The translations under genes were made by a program, and so were the position numbers. Under the pieces are notes generated by a model that did no database searches, had not been told where the DNA came from, and saw nothing but the letters and a program-made list of their open reading frames with translations. 64,000 nt of DNA from the NCBI RefSeq assembly GCF_015351395.1, contig NZ_JADKPV010000001.1, forward strand, positions 682,001 to 746,000, written 5' to 3'. Positions 1 to 8,777 of this stretch are shown one piece after another; the first letter of the stretch is position 1; each line of letters begins with the position of its first letter. This DNA is from Savagea serpentis. Lineage in GTDB: Bacteria; Bacillota; Bacilli; Bacillales_A; Planococcaceae.

Positions 1-1108
1 CTCCGCATTCACTGCAAAACTTCGTACCTGGAGCGTTCACATGACCACATTTCGGACAGTCTGCTTGTTGTTTCGCTCCACAATCTGGACAAAACTTCGC
101 TCCTTTTTGCATCGCCGCTCCACATGACACACATGGAACAGTATCAGGTGCTGTAGACTTCCCGCAATGTGAACAAAACTTCGCGTCGTGTGGAATCGCC
201 TCTTGACAATGTGGGCAAGGTTTCACGTTCGGAACACTTGGCGTGTTTGGTTGTTGCGTTTGCGCTTGGTTCAACATATGCCCCATCGCTTGACCCGCTC
301 CGAAGCCCGCGCCTAATCCTGCAGCGCCCCCTTCATTTTGTGCCGCTTCGCGAATTGCTTTCGCCGCTTGGAATTGTTGGTATTGGTTCATATCGCCTAA
401 AACACCCATGCTCGTGCGTTCGTCCATCGTCTGTTCGACTTCTTTCGGAAGCGATAAGTTTTCGATGTAGAGCGATGTAATGTCAAAACCGAATGCTTCA
501 AAACGCGGACGCATTTTTTCACGACCCGCTTCACTTAATTCATCGTAATGCATCGCCAAATCGAGCGCTGGAATACCAGATTCTGCAAATAAATCACTGA
601 GTCCTGAAATGATCATCTTCTTCAAATGACCTTCAATCGCTTCGGTCGTATACACTCCGTTCGTCCCGAACAATTGTTGTAAAAACACTTTCGGCTCACT
701 GACGCGATATGAATAAATTCCGTACCCGCGCAAACGGATGACACCGAATTCTGGATCGCGCATCATGATCGGATTCGACGTACCCCACTTTTGATTGATG
801 AACTGTTTCGTATTGACGAAATACACTTCCGCTTTGAACGGAGAATTAAAACCAGTAGGCCATGACTTTAACTTCGTCATGATGGGCATATTGCGTGTCA
901 CGAGTTCGTGATGCCCTGGACCGAATACATCCGTCACTTCTCCTTCATTGACGAAAATCGCTACTTGTGATTCACGCACGATTAATTTCGCGCCCATTTT
1001 AATTTCATTATTTGCGACAGGGAAGCGATACACTAATGTGTTTGAACTGTCATCTGTCCATTCAATTACTTCGATAAATTGATTTTTAAAAAAGTTAAAA
1101 ATGCTCAT
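1..1108 (-). CDS. SPFH-domain protein with C-terminal zinc ribbons (YdjI-like), 3' end outside window
   Basis: Reading leftward from ATG at 1106-1108, the frame stays open to the window edge, so the C-terminus is missing. The N-terminal two thirds look like the SPFH/virion-core-like family (B. subtilis YdjI type): a short N-terminal lead, then a beta-rich band-7 core with GPGHHELVT and an FINQKWGT segment. A Gly/Ala/Gln-rich linker follows, then at least three CxxC zinc-ribbon knuckles (CPHCQ, CSHCG, CVSCG, CPDCG). Members are cytosolic or membrane-peripheral scaffold-like proteins of uncertain role, often linked to envelope stress. The ribosome-binding site on the minus strand is GGAG, about 8 nt upstream of the ATG. 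Family assignment is confident; function is not. Confidence 0.85.
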   Translation of the reverse strand, partial: MSIFNFFKNQFIEVIEWTDDSSNTLVYRFPVANNEIKMGAKLIVRESQVAIFVNEGEVTDVFGPGHHELVTRNMPIMTKLKSWPTGFNSPFKAEVYFVNTKQFINQKWGTSNPIMMRDPEFGVIRLRGYGIYSYRVSEPKVFLQQLFGTNGVYTTEAIEGHLKKMIISGLSDLFAESGIPALDLAMHYDELSEAGREKMRPRFEAFGFDITSLYIENLSLPKEVEQTMDERTSMGVLGDMNQYQQFQAAKAIREAAQNEGGAAGLGAGFGAGQAMGHMLNQAQTQQPNTPSVPNVKPCPHCQEAIPHDAKFCSHCGKSTAPDTVPCVSCGAAMQKGAKFCPDCGAKQQADCPKCGHVNAPGTKFCSECG

Positions 1109-1225
1109 CGCCGACACTCCTCTAATGTTGATATAGCTATTATACGCTACAAATCGGAATAAGTTTCATGAAAAGAGGGAACTTGTTTGAGAAGGACACG
1201 TTACGTAGTAAAGGGGGAGAACGAG

Positions 1226-1624
1226 TTGCGAAAAATCATTTGGTTCGGAATCGGCATTGCGCTCATCGGATTAGCGGTGAATTGGGGAATATGGACGACG
1301 TCGGAATGGTATACGGAACGCGGAGAAGTAGACGGAGACCCGATCGTATCTCCGAATCATCAACATGAAGCGGTCATTCGCTACGAATTATACGGGGGTG
1401 CGGCAGGTGGGGTACGGGCGATTGTCAATGTAGGAAATCGGACGATTTATGTTGCGGAAGCTCGTGAACGTTTACATCTCGTATGGGAAACAGAAGACGT
1501 CCTTCGCATCGAAAATGGCAATTTTCAACTGGCGCTACACGTCGACAAGGAACGGTACGATGAAAGTGGCAGACAATGTAAAAAGTATATCGTGAAAAAG
1601 CATAGTACATGTTATGAAGGATAA
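1226..1624 (+). CDS. Small membrane-anchored protein, DUF5412-like
   Basis: The predicted 132-residue protein starts at TTG 1226, chosen because GGGGGAG lies 7 nt upstream; a longer frame from 1187 has no ribosome-binding site. One N-terminal membrane segment (about residues 4-22, IIWFGIGIALIGLAV) is followed by an extracytoplasmic domain. The SPNHQHEAVIRYELYGGAAG stretch resembles the SPDGKY...GGAT core of DUF5412 proteins. It is monocistronic and divergent from the SPFH gene, ending at a strong terminator shared with the converging lipoprotein gene. The function of the family is unknown to me and the family match is tentative. Confidence 0.6.
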   Translation: MRKIIWFGIGIALIGLAVNWGIWTTSEWYTERGEVDGDPIVSPNHQHEAVIRYELYGGAAGGVRAIVNVGNRTIYVAEARERLHLVWETEDVLRIENGNFQLALHVDKERYDESGRQCKKYIVKKHSTCYEG

Positions 1625-1627
1625 ATG

Positions 1628-1662
1628 AAAAACCAAGCCCTTTAAGTAGGTGCTTGGTTTTT
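1628..1662. terminator. Bidirectional Rho-independent terminator
   Basis: An 11-bp perfect stem (AAAAACCAAGC / GCTTGGTTTTT) sits between two converging genes, with T-runs on both strands. Confidence 0.85.
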
Positions 1663-1670
1663 GTGTGCAC

Positions 1671-2372
1671 TTATTTAATTAATTCGACTAATTTTTGTGA
1701 CATGCCGCCTGAGACGATTGTTTTTTGTTCAGTCGCTGCGTTGTATAAAAGAACGCCATCGTCTGTATTTTTCATAAAGATATTTTGTTCTTTAAATGGG
1801 GAAGAAGCGGTTTCGATAGAAAATTGATAGTCTGCTGGACCGTCAAATGGAAATGCTGCATCTTCCCAAGTCGCATCTTCTAATACTGTTTCAACTGATG
1901 CGATCGCGGCACCTGTCACAGTGCCATGACGTAAGTAGTCTGTTGAACCTTCGTCATATTTAAAAATCATCACATGTGGCTGTTCGCTCATCGCTTTGTC
2001 GATCACTTCGATATTTTCAGCGTTGCCGACCGGTGGATGACTCATACCGAATGCTTCGCCATGTTCAATTTTTACTTTTTGTCCACGTTTTAATTGTGCT
2101 TTCGTTTCGTCGTCAATTTCTCCCGTTGAGAAGAAAATGCGTTGACCTTTCATTTTGCCGTTAAAGACAGACGATTCTTCTACGGTAATTAAAATGCGCT
2201 CATCTGTAATGTCGTCGATTAATCCGATTGTGCCTGGCATTTGGGCAACCTCCTCACTTTGTGCGGCATCGATGCCTTCTTGTTGTTCGACCTTCATCGT
2301 ATTCCCTAAACCACATGCGCCTAAAAGTAAAACCGATGATAATGTGACGGCACCTAATATATTTCGTTTCAT
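1671..2372 (-). CDS. Predicted lipoprotein of unknown function
   Basis: The 233-residue protein has a classic lipoprotein signal: MKRN, a hydrophobic stretch, then lipobox LLGAC with Cys20, so it should be anchored on the outer face of the membrane. The mature part is acidic with no motif I recognise; a mid-section (DDITDERILITVEESSVF) is followed by a GQRIFFST segment that looks like a small beta-domain, similar to DUF3221-type lipoproteins of Bacillus. An AGGAGC ribosome-binding site lies just upstream of ATG 2372. It is a single-gene unit ending at the terminator at 1628-1662. The 2373-2670 gap upstream shows nothing else beyond AT-rich DNA. Confidence 0.7.
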   Translation of the reverse strand: MKRNILGAVTLSSVLLLGACGLGNTMKVEQQEGIDAAQSEEVAQMPGTIGLIDDITDERILITVEESSVFNGKMKGQRIFFSTGEIDDETKAQLKRGQKVKIEHGEAFGMSHPPVGNAENIEVIDKAMSEQPHVMIFKYDEGSTDYLRHGTVTGAAIASVETVLEDATWEDAAFPFDGPADYQFSIETASSPFKEQNIFMKNTDDGVLLYNAATEQKTIVSGGMSQKLVELIK

Positions 2373-2670
2373 GAATGTTCAGCTCCTTTAGTTGTTAAGA
2401 CGAACATACCATAGCGATGTTTCCGCTGTATGTATTGCTGTTTCGCATTTGAAAATGTGACAAAGTGCGGACACAAAAATTTAATCAAATATTAACGACT
2501 TTTCCGCATAATACATGTTTAAGCGACAAGATTTTTGTTTAAAGCAACTTTTGACGAACTAATGTCTGAAAAACGAACGAATTGTCATTTTTATTTCGAG
2601 GTGTAACAGTTGACAACTTTTTCAGAGGCGTTACAGCGTGGTATACTAAAGAAATGAGAAAGGATGGTTG

Positions 2671-3564
2671 ATGGTGTTGTATACAGATTTATTATTTGAT
2701 GTGGATGATACGTTACTGCAGTTTAAAAAAGGAGAGGAAGCGGCACTTCAAACGATTTTTGCGGATTACGGTATCGATTATGCGGATGGATTCGAAACAT
2801 TTCGCACGATCAGCAGTGCCTTATGGCAAGCGGCGGAAGCGGGAGAAATAACGGTTCCGATGATTTTAGAAACCCGTTTTACGAAATGGTTAGACGCATA
2901 TCAATTAGAAGGCGATGGTGTCGCTTTAGATGAGCGTTTTCGTTCGTTGCTTGCAGCGGATGATTACAGTTTTGACGGAGCGTATGACATGCTTCGACGT
3001 TTAGAACGTCATCATCGCTTGTCGATTGTGACAAACGGTGTCGGAAATACGCAAGATGCCCGATTAAAACGATCTAACCTCGATTCCTTTTTCGCCTATC
3101 GTTTCGTATCGAGTGAAATCGGTGTCCAAAAGCCGGACGAGCGATTTTTTGAAGCGGTAAACGAAACGATTCCCGAATTTCAAGCAGAGCGAGCGCTCGT
3201 CATTGGGGATTCATTGACGAGCGATATGGAAGGAGCGCGGAGAGCGGGTGTTCCGAGCTGTTGGTTCAATCCTGAACGGGCATCGATTCCGAATCAGCCG
3301 ATCGATTACATCATTCACGACTATGCGGATTTAGAACGTTTAGTGACGTGGCAAGAACCTGTGCGCATTCGCATTGATCATTATCAATTAGAAGAAGAAC
3401 GTGTCTATGTAGGCGATCGCTCAATGATTGACCATTTCATGTGGTTAGAAGATTGGCACGCGGTAGAAAAACAATTGCACGCACTCGGGTTTTTACGCAC
3501 GACGAAGCCCGCGCATCTCGTCCTCGATTTCGATACCCAATTAAAATATGTTCTTCACACTTGA
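2671..3564 (+). CDS. HAD-family phosphatase, YjjG/YfnB type, with a C-terminal extension
   Basis: Residues 1-230 form a HAD hydrolase of the YjjG/YfnB group (5'-nucleotidase-like). Motif I is FDVDDTL near residue 9, motif II is IVTNG, and motif III/IV are KPDERFFE and IGDSLTSDMEGA. Members dephosphorylate pyrimidine or non-canonical nucleotides in the cytosol. ATG 2671 is used because AAAGGATGG is placed correctly for it; TTG 2668 lies 3 nt upstream in the same frame. Family members are about 230 residues, but this protein runs to 297, with about 65 additional residues after the HAD core (rich in Arg, His and Trp) that I do not recognise. The next gene starts 41 nt downstream. Confidence 0.85.
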   Translation: MVLYTDLLFDVDDTLLQFKKGEEAALQTIFADYGIDYADGFETFRTISSALWQAAEAGEITVPMILETRFTKWLDAYQLEGDGVALDERFRSLLAADDYSFDGAYDMLRRLERHHRLSIVTNGVGNTQDARLKRSNLDSFFAYRFVSSEIGVQKPDERFFEAVNETIPEFQAERALVIGDSLTSDMEGARRAGVPSCWFNPERASIPNQPIDYIIHDYADLERLVTWQEPVRIRIDHYQLEEERVYVGDRSMIDHFMWLEDWHAVEKQLHALGFLRTTKPAHLVLDFDTQLKYVLHT

Positions 3565-3604
3565 AAGCGAACGTTTGTTCTTTTATAATGGAAAGGGAAA
3601 GGGG

Positions 3605-4114
3605 ATGTTGAGGATCGAAAATTTTTGGGAAATGAGCGAATACGCGACCGAAACATACGTCGCACCAACGCCGACAGATGAAGAGATTAAAACAGTAGAA
3701 CAACGATTAGGCTACACATTACCGAGCCGTTATATCGACTTCATGCGTGGACAAAACGGAGGAATCCCGATTCGCTCCACGTATCCGACAAGCGAGGCGA
3801 CATCTTGGGCAGAAGACCACATCGCCATCACAGCGTTCTTCCCTTTATCGAGCACGCATCAATACGGCATTGCGGGAGAGATGGGCACTCATTTTTGGGA
3901 GAGTGAATGGGGTTATCCTGCGATTGGCGTAGCGATTTGTGACTGCCCGTCAGCTGGCCACGACCTCGTATATCTCGATTACCGAGCGTGTGGACCGACG
4001 GGAGAACCGTCTGTCGTCCATATCGATGTAGAATGCGAACAAGAAACGAAGCTCGCTGACAACTTTGAACAATTTATAAATGGATTACGATTAGAAGAGG
4101 AGTGGGACGTATGA
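3605..4114 (+). CDS. SMI1/KNR4 (SUKH) family protein
   Basis: The 169-residue product has the SUKH signature: TDEEIKTVEQRLGYTLPSRYIDF near residues 21-43, followed by the G-x-I turn QNGG and a late Trp-Gly stretch (SEWGYPAIGVAICDC). SUKH proteins commonly act as immunity proteins to secreted or contact-dependent toxins, or as protein-interaction modules. The start is ATG 3605, preceded by GGGAAAGGGG; an upstream in-frame ATG at 3548 overlaps the previous gene and lacks a ribosome-binding site. It overlaps the YwqG-family gene by 4 nt (ATGA), so the two are translationally coupled. No toxin gene is visible nearby. Confidence 0.8.
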   Translation: MLRIENFWEMSEYATETYVAPTPTDEEIKTVEQRLGYTLPSRYIDFMRGQNGGIPIRSTYPTSEATSWAEDHIAITAFFPLSSTHQYGIAGEMGTHFWESEWGYPAIGVAICDCPSAGHDLVYLDYRACGPTGEPSVVHIDVECEQETKLADNFEQFINGLRLEEEWDV

Positions 4115-4896
4115 CTATACAATTACCGAAACAATTAGAAGCGTGGCGCCAAGGTTTAGAACAAACCGCACGCCCTGTGATTCGCATCCAGACGAAACGA
4201 GAACAACCATCCCGCACGCAAAGTCATTTTGGCGGCACACCTTATTGGTTAAAAACGATGCCTTATCCGACAGCACAAGACGGCACACCGCTCCGCTTAT
4301 TGGCGCAAATTCGTTTCGACGAAATCGAACGACCATTGCCACACTATCCGACGACGGGCTTACTGCAATTTTTTATCGTAAGTGACGATCTGTACGGTCT
4401 CGACTTCGACGCCCCGCAAAAACAAGATACATTTCGCGTCGTCTATCATGAAACGGTAGAAGAAGACGAAACGAAATGGGCAGACATTCCACACATTCCT
4501 GTGGAAGAGTACGGATTTCCGATGGAAGAAGCGGGAACTTTACAATTTACGCAAGAAGAGATGTATTTATCATGCGACGATTTCCGTTTTACCGAACAGT
4601 ACGATTGGACAGCACTAGACTTAGGTGATGAAGAAGATGAAGTACTAGACGAGTTATGGGAAAACTTCTCTTCTTCCGGTCATCAACTCGGCGGCTATCC
4701 GTACTTTACCCAAGAAGATCCTCGCGCCTACAGCGACGACGTCTTAAAAGAATATGAATTACTTTTCCAACTCGATACAGACGATACGATTGAATGTATG
4801 TGGGGCGATGCAGGCGTCGCCAACTTCTTCATTCACCCAGACGACTTAAAAAACCGCAATTTCTCGAACGTCTTATACAACTGGGATTGCCATTAA
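4111..4896 (+). CDS. YwqG-family protein (DUF1963)
   Basis: The 261-residue protein carries the DUF1963/YwqG pattern: SHFGGTPYW near residue 33, LRLLAQIRFDEI, LLQFFI, GGYPYFTQEDPR near residue 190, and a C-terminal WGDAGVANFFIHPDDL. Family members are cytosolic beta-rich proteins of unknown biochemical role that often neighbour SUKH or immunity-type genes. It starts at ATG 4111 with AGAGGAG upstream, inside the stop of the SUKH gene. A CRISPR leader begins only 12 nt after its stop codon. Confidence 0.85.
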   Translation: MTIQLPKQLEAWRQGLEQTARPVIRIQTKREQPSRTQSHFGGTPYWLKTMPYPTAQDGTPLRLLAQIRFDEIERPLPHYPTTGLLQFFIVSDDLYGLDFDAPQKQDTFRVVYHETVEEDETKWADIPHIPVEEYGFPMEEAGTLQFTQEEMYLSCDDFRFTEQYDWTALDLGDEEDEVLDELWENFSSSGHQLGGYPYFTQEDPRAYSDDVLKEYELLFQLDTDDTIECMWGDAGVANFFIHPDDLKNRNFSNVLYNWDCH

Positions 4897-4908
4897 ACAA
4901 AAAAGCGT

Positions 4909-5062
4909 GCGAACCCGAAGTGCCCACGAAAACCCCAGGACCTTCGCAAAGAAAAAAGCATACTTTACGAACGTTTAGTGAAGTACAAGCAGTTACTTGC
5001 AAGAAAAAGGGAAATGAGGCACAATATGTAGTATAGAAGAGTAAAAAAACCTACCCCTCGCC
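4909..5062 (+). promoter_or_regulatory. CRISPR leader L1 (154 bp)
   Basis: The leader begins with GCGAACCCGAAGTGCCC and ends directly at the first repeat of array 1. It shares the GGACCTTCGCAAAGAAAA block and the AAAAGGGAAATGAGGCACAA block with the other leaders and is exactly as long as four of them. The conserved TTGCAA..17..CACAAT promoter lies near its 3' end. Confidence 0.85.
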
Positions 5063-5230
5063 GTCTCCCTCTGTATGGAGGGAGTGGATTGAAATATGAC
5101 GATGGAATAAACACAACAATTAAACTAACTGTCTCCCTCTGTATGGAGGGAGTGGATTGAAATTAAATTCACTTTTTGTCTTTCAGTCTCGGTTTGAGTC
5201 CCCCTCTGTACGGAGAGGGTGTGCGAAACA
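5063..5230 (+). CRISPR. CRISPR array 1: two full repeats plus a degenerate end repeat
   Basis: Repeats at 5063-5095 and 5131-5163 are 33 bp with the GTAT loop variant; the third (about 5198-5230) is strongly diverged, with the 3' handle lost. Spacers are 35 and 34 nt. It is the most decayed short array and lies far from cas genes. Confidence 0.9.
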
Positions 5231-5256
5231 AACTAGAATACGATTATTTAAATGAG

Positions 5257-5293
5257 AAAAGTTGGAATGGCGCATTTGCTATTTCAACTTTTT
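5257..5293 (+). terminator. Terminator after array 1
   Basis: AAAAGTTG pairs with CAACTTTT across a loop containing a short AAT/ATT pairing, and is followed by TTTTTCTT. It would end the pre-crRNA of array 1. Confidence 0.65.
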
Positions 5294-5385
5294 TCTTATC
5301 GAGAATCATTGAAATCGCGCATTCTTTCACCGAAGTTGTGTAAAATAAGAGAAATCGGGTACAGAATAGGAGAAAGGATGAGGAT

Positions 5386-6012
5386 ATGTTTGAATTCCAA
5401 AATATTCGCTTTTTAAACGTGTTACACGTCCCCACTTTGACGATTCACGAAGGAGACATCACATGTATCGTCGGGGAAAGTGGAGCGGGGAAGTCGACGC
5501 TTGCGAAATTGCTCAATAAAATGAATAGCCCAACCGAAGGAACGATTACATATAAAGGTCAAGACCTTAAGAAAATGGACGCGGTCACGTTACGTCGCGA
5601 CGTTGTCATGTTGTCGCAAACACCGCTCATCGTAGAAGGAACGATCCGTGACAATTTGCAGCTCGGTTTACACTATGCGGAAAAAACAGAAGCGACAGAA
5701 GAAGAAATGATGCGTGTGCTACAAGAGATGAAACTGACTCAATCATTAGAAGATGATGTGGCGACATTGTCAGGAGGCGAAAAACAACGGATTGCACTCG
5801 CACGGGTTGCTCTAATGAATCCATCCGTCCTCATATTAGATGAGCCGACGTCTGCGTTAGACGATCATACGGAAGAAGACGTGATGCGACAATTTTTGCG
5901 CAATGCGAAACAAGCCGGACAAACGATTATCATCATCACGCATTCGAAAACACTCGCTGAAGAAGTGAGCGACCGGATCATTACGGTGAAAGCGGGTGAA
6001 ATCGTTGATTGA
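5386..6012 (+). CDS. ABC transporter ATP-binding protein, FetA (YbbL)-like
   Basis: This is a 208-residue single-domain ABC ATPase: Walker A GESGAGKST near residue 32, signature LSGGEKQR near 127, Walker B LILDEPTSALD near 150, and switch histidine ITHS near 185. It pairs with the UPF0014 permease that follows, as in the FetAB/YbbLM iron exporter of E. coli, which protects against iron-dependent oxidative stress. The role here is inferred from that pairing. The start ATG 5386 follows GGATGAGG. The frame overlaps the permease start by 8 nt. Confidence 0.85.
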   Translation: MFEFQNIRFLNVLHVPTLTIHEGDITCIVGESGAGKSTLAKLLNKMNSPTEGTITYKGQDLKKMDAVTLRRDVVMLSQTPLIVEGTIRDNLQLGLHYAEKTEATEEEMMRVLQEMKLTQSLEDDVATLSGGEKQRIALARVALMNPSVLILDEPTSALDDHTEEDVMRQFLRNAKQAGQTIIIITHSKTLAEEVSDRIITVKAGEIVD

Positions 6013-6790
6013 TATTGAATTTTGGCGTCTCGTGAGCGCATACGTATTCGTTCTTTTTGTGTTGCTCATTTTTCAATGGCGTGGCATCTCACGCAAAATG
6101 CAATTAACCGTTGCAACATTGCGCATGACGATCCAGCTCGTCATTGCAGGGTACGTCCTTGCGTACATTTTTGACAATCCGAATGCTTGGCTCGTCGTCG
6201 GCATCGTGCTCGCAATGGAAGTGTTTGCGATTTACAACATATATAAGCGCGTCCCTTACGCTATGCCGAAAGCGTTAAAACGCGTCATCGCTAGTTCGAT
6301 GTTTGCCGGCTCGATTGTAGCACTGCTTTATTTCAACTTCGTCGTCTTAAACGTTTCGCCTTGGTTCGACCCGCGTTACGTCATACCGATTGCGGGCATG
6401 ATGGTCGGCAATGCGATGACAGGCGTGACGCTCGGCATCCAGTCCTTACTTGACAATATGTCGAACAACAGGGACAAAGTCGAAGCCGCTCTCATGCTAG
6501 GCGCGACACCAAAACAAGCCGTCAAACGCTACGTCGACCGAGCTTTCGACTCCGCCGTCCTCCCAACAATCAACAACATGGTTGGAATGGGGATTGTCTT
6601 CCTTCCTGGTATGATGACAGGGCAGATCCTAGCAGGTCTCAGTCCAGTGACAGCGATACAGTACCAATTGGCTATTATGCTCGGGATACTAGGTGGTGTC
6701 GCAATGAGCGTCATCCTATTCACACAACTGGCTTACAAGACTTTCTTTGAGGATGCTCAGCTGAAACCAAGACTGAAAGAAAAGAAATAA
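6005..6790 (+). CDS. UPF0014 family permease, FetB (YbbM)-like
   Basis: The protein of about 261 residues has six or seven membrane segments and the UPF0014 core: RMTIQLVIAGYVL near residue 36, MMVGNAMTG near 135, and GATPKQAVKRYVDRAF near 165, followed by GMGIVFLPGMMTGQILAG. It is the membrane partner of the upstream ATPase. TTG 6005 is preferred because GGGTGA lies 5 nt upstream; GTG 5996 is an in-frame alternative. The C-terminus ends in a Lys-rich cytosolic tail. Confidence 0.85.
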   Translation: MIDIEFWRLVSAYVFVLFVLLIFQWRGISRKMQLTVATLRMTIQLVIAGYVLAYIFDNPNAWLVVGIVLAMEVFAIYNIYKRVPYAMPKALKRVIASSMFAGSIVALLYFNFVVLNVSPWFDPRYVIPIAGMMVGNAMTGVTLGIQSLLDNMSNNRDKVEAALMLGATPKQAVKRYVDRAFDSAVLPTINNMVGMGIVFLPGMMTGQILAGLSPVTAIQYQLAIMLGILGGVAMSVILFTQLAYKTFFEDAQLKPRLKEKK

Positions 6791-6865
6791 AAAGTAAAAA
6801 GACCTATAAAATCATGTGTCAAAAAATAAGAAAAAATCATCGGGAAAACGGGAATAATAGAAAAT

Positions 6866-6993
6866 GTGTCAAAGTGACACTTTTTTGACACGTGATTTTT
6901 AAAAAGCTCACAAAAAGCCCATATTTATTTTTTAAAAAAACAACAATAGTTTTAAAATAAGAAAGAAGCAAACTCATAGGAATCTGCTTCTTC
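6866..6993 (+). terminator. Two hairpins after the FetAB-like operon
   Basis: GTGTCA/TGACAC at 6866-6880 is followed by TTTTTT, and AAGAAGCA/TGCTTCTT at 6963-6992 is a second, symmetric hairpin. The first fits a Rho-independent terminator for the transporter operon. The intervening AT-rich DNA contains nothing else recognisable. Confidence 0.6.
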
Positions 6994-7020
6994 TTACTAA
7001 AAGATTCTAGTGTTCCTAGA

Positions 7021-7420
7021 GAATTAAGAAAACGCTACTATGATGCGAAAGTGGTAGCGACTCCTGCGACGATTGAGCGTATTCAAAATACGTACGAAGC
7101 AAAATTAGCGGTGTGGGCGGATACGTTGAAAGACGGCGCGCCTGATGAAATTGTCATACCTGAAGTATGGAAGAGGCGATCGTGTTAGGGGATACGACGT
7201 TTACGATTTTTGGAGACGACCTTGAAAACAGACGCTTTATAACGAAGCGGATGATCTATTCCTCGGGGGTATTTTAGTATCGGCGGGAAGTCATTTATTT
7301 ATGGCGGATACGAAGACAATCGAAAGTCAACAACAATGGGTGAAAGATTTAGAACAATTGGAACAAGCGAATCGGAAAGTCGTCATCCCGGCCATTTTGA
7401 AAATAGAGCAAGTAGATAGG
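7021..7420 (+). pseudogene. Decayed metallo-beta-lactamase-fold hydrolase
   Basis: Fragments in changing frames give, in order, RKRYYDAKVVATPATIERI, then PDEIVIPEV, then GGILVSAGSHLFMADT and QQWVKDLEQLEQANRKVVIP. The last two resemble the C-terminal part of MBL-fold proteins of the GSH-WTADT...WV.DLE.L...VIPGH type. The N-terminal HxHxDH region is absent and at least two frameshifts separate the pieces. The final frame stays open to 7702 but past about 7420 no longer resembles the family. It is a degraded gene with no likely function. Confidence 0.65.
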
Positions 7421-7854
7421 AATATTCAATCTTTATATAAGAGGAGAACGGTTTTTGGCTGGAGTAGCAAGAAGTCGTTCTTTTTATTTAGGTATGATGA
7501 AAACAGCTATAAACGCTTCTTGAAGAGTTTCGGAAAGAGGATAAATGAGAGAAGAGATGCGATCCAGGTATGTAACGTTGAATCGCATCTTTTTTGTTTT
7601 CAAAATATTAGACGATATGTTGTCACAACACTGAAAGTTGCGATATTCCATGCGTTTTTTCTACCCTTTCAGAAGAGCATCGTATGTCTTCATCATGTAT
7701 AGGTTCGATTTAACCTTTCCTTACGAACTTTTTTACTTCTCGATATACGTCATGAATTTCTTATATGACGAAAGGTTTTACCGTTTGTAAAGTACTCATG
7801 AACGACGTGTGAAATACGTGTAAAATAACGGAAATTGAAAAGAAGAAAAATATT
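7421..7854. other. Non-coding stretch upstream of the PHP operon
   Basis: Apart from the hairpin at 7555-7595 I see only short unrelated open frames and AT-rich sequence. It presumably holds the promoter of the next operon towards its right end, where TAAAAT occurs near 7820. Confidence 0.4.
7555..7595 (+). terminator. Rho-independent terminator
   Basis: AGATGCGAT and ATCGCATCT form a 9-bp perfect stem followed by TTTTTT. It lies downstream of the decayed MBL gene. Confidence 0.75.
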
Positions 7855-7885
7855 CATAGTTTTACATGACCTTTATAAAACTATG
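7855..7885 (+). promoter_or_regulatory. Inverted repeat with PhoP-like half-sites upstream of the phosphoesterase operon
   Basis: CATAGTTTT (7855-7863) and AAAACTATG (7877-7885) form perfect 9-bp arms. Between and overlapping them, TTTACA (7861) and TTTATA (7872) are spaced 11 nt apart, which resembles the TTaACA-N5-TTaACA direct repeats bound by PhoP in Bacillus. The position, 53 nt before the PHP gene, suits an operator. PhoP control is only an inference. Confidence 0.35.
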
Positions 7886-7937
7886 ATATGTCCTCAATAC
7901 GTGCGCTTTAAGATAGAGGGGAAAGGAAGGAGATGTT

Positions 7938-8777
7938 ATGAAAATCGATTTACATATGCATACGATTCATTCAGATGGACAAGACACGATTGCGGAACTA
8001 GCAGAGCGTGTGCGCCATGCAGGAGTGACGCACGTGTCAATTACCGATCACGATACAGTAGCGGCGTATGATGATCCGGAATTAGACGCATTACAAGCGG
8101 TTGCCGATGTTATTCCAGGTATCGAAATTAATTCGGAAGGTCCTCAAGGAGAGTTACATATTTTAGGGTATGGCATCGATGTCGATCATGCGGATCTCCG
8201 TGCGTATTGTAATTGGAGAAAAGAGACGAGAATTACATGGAGTCAAGACATTGTGGACCGTCTTCAAAGACTCGGTTTTGCGATTGAGTGGGAACGTTGT
8301 ATGGAGCGGGCGACGGGAGGGATTATTGTGCGCACGCATATCGCAGAAGAATTAGCGCTCCATTATCCAGAATATACAGCGAAACAGCTGTATGACACAT
8401 TTTTAGTGAAAGGAAAATCTGCATATGTCGAGCGCCCTCCATACGATTCAGAGCAGGCGATCCGATTAATCCAACGAGCAGGAGGCATCGCTTTATTAGC
8501 CCATCCTGGTTTGTACGCACAACATTGGTCGTGGGAACAATTGAAAGAAGAAGGCATTGAAGGTGTCGAAGCCTTCCATAGTCGTCACACGATTAAAATG
8601 ACGAACACGTGGTTAAAACGTGCAAAAGAAGACGGGTTATATGTTTCGGTCGGTAGTGATTATCACGGAGAACATTCACGCAATCCGTATTTGCCAGGAA
8701 GTGTTCTTTATGATGAAGCGAGTGTACATCCATTCATGACCTCTTTATTAGAAAGGAAGCGTGGACATGTTATATAG
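7938..8777 (+). CDS. PHP-domain phosphoesterase
   Basis: The 279-residue PHP-superfamily protein has HMHTIHSDG near residue 7, ITDHDTV near 36, GIEINSE near 61, LLAHPG near 190 and GSDYHGEHS near 235. These supply the metal-binding His/Asp/Glu set of the YciV/TrpH-like branch (RNase AM, 3',5'-nucleoside bisphosphate phosphatase and related phosphoesterases). The start ATG has GGAAAGGAAGGAG upstream. It is the first gene of a six-gene operon and overlaps the next by 11 nt. With a SurE-type phosphatase and an ABC importer in the same operon, a role in hydrolysing an imported phosphoester is plausible but unproven. Confidence 0.85.
   Translation: MKIDLHMHTIHSDGQDTIAELAERVRHAGVTHVSITDHDTVAAYDDPELDALQAVADVIPGIEINSEGPQGELHILGYGIDVDHADLRAYCNWRKETRITWSQDIVDRLQRLGFAIEWERCMERATGGIIVRTHIAEELALHYPEYTAKQLYDTFLVKGKSAYVERPPYDSEQAIRLIQRAGGIALLAHPGLYAQHWSWEQLKEEGIEGVEAFHSRHTIKMTNTWLKRAKEDGLYVSVGSDYHGEHSRNPYLPGSVLYDEASVHPFMTSLLERKRGHVI

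Noticed and set aside
169-480. Plus-strand 103-residue frame
   Set aside because: Antisense shadow of the SPFH/zinc-ribbon gene.
7301-7702. A 133-residue gene
   Set aside because: Only the first 35 or so residues resemble an MBL-fold tail, no start site fits, and the remainder is random.
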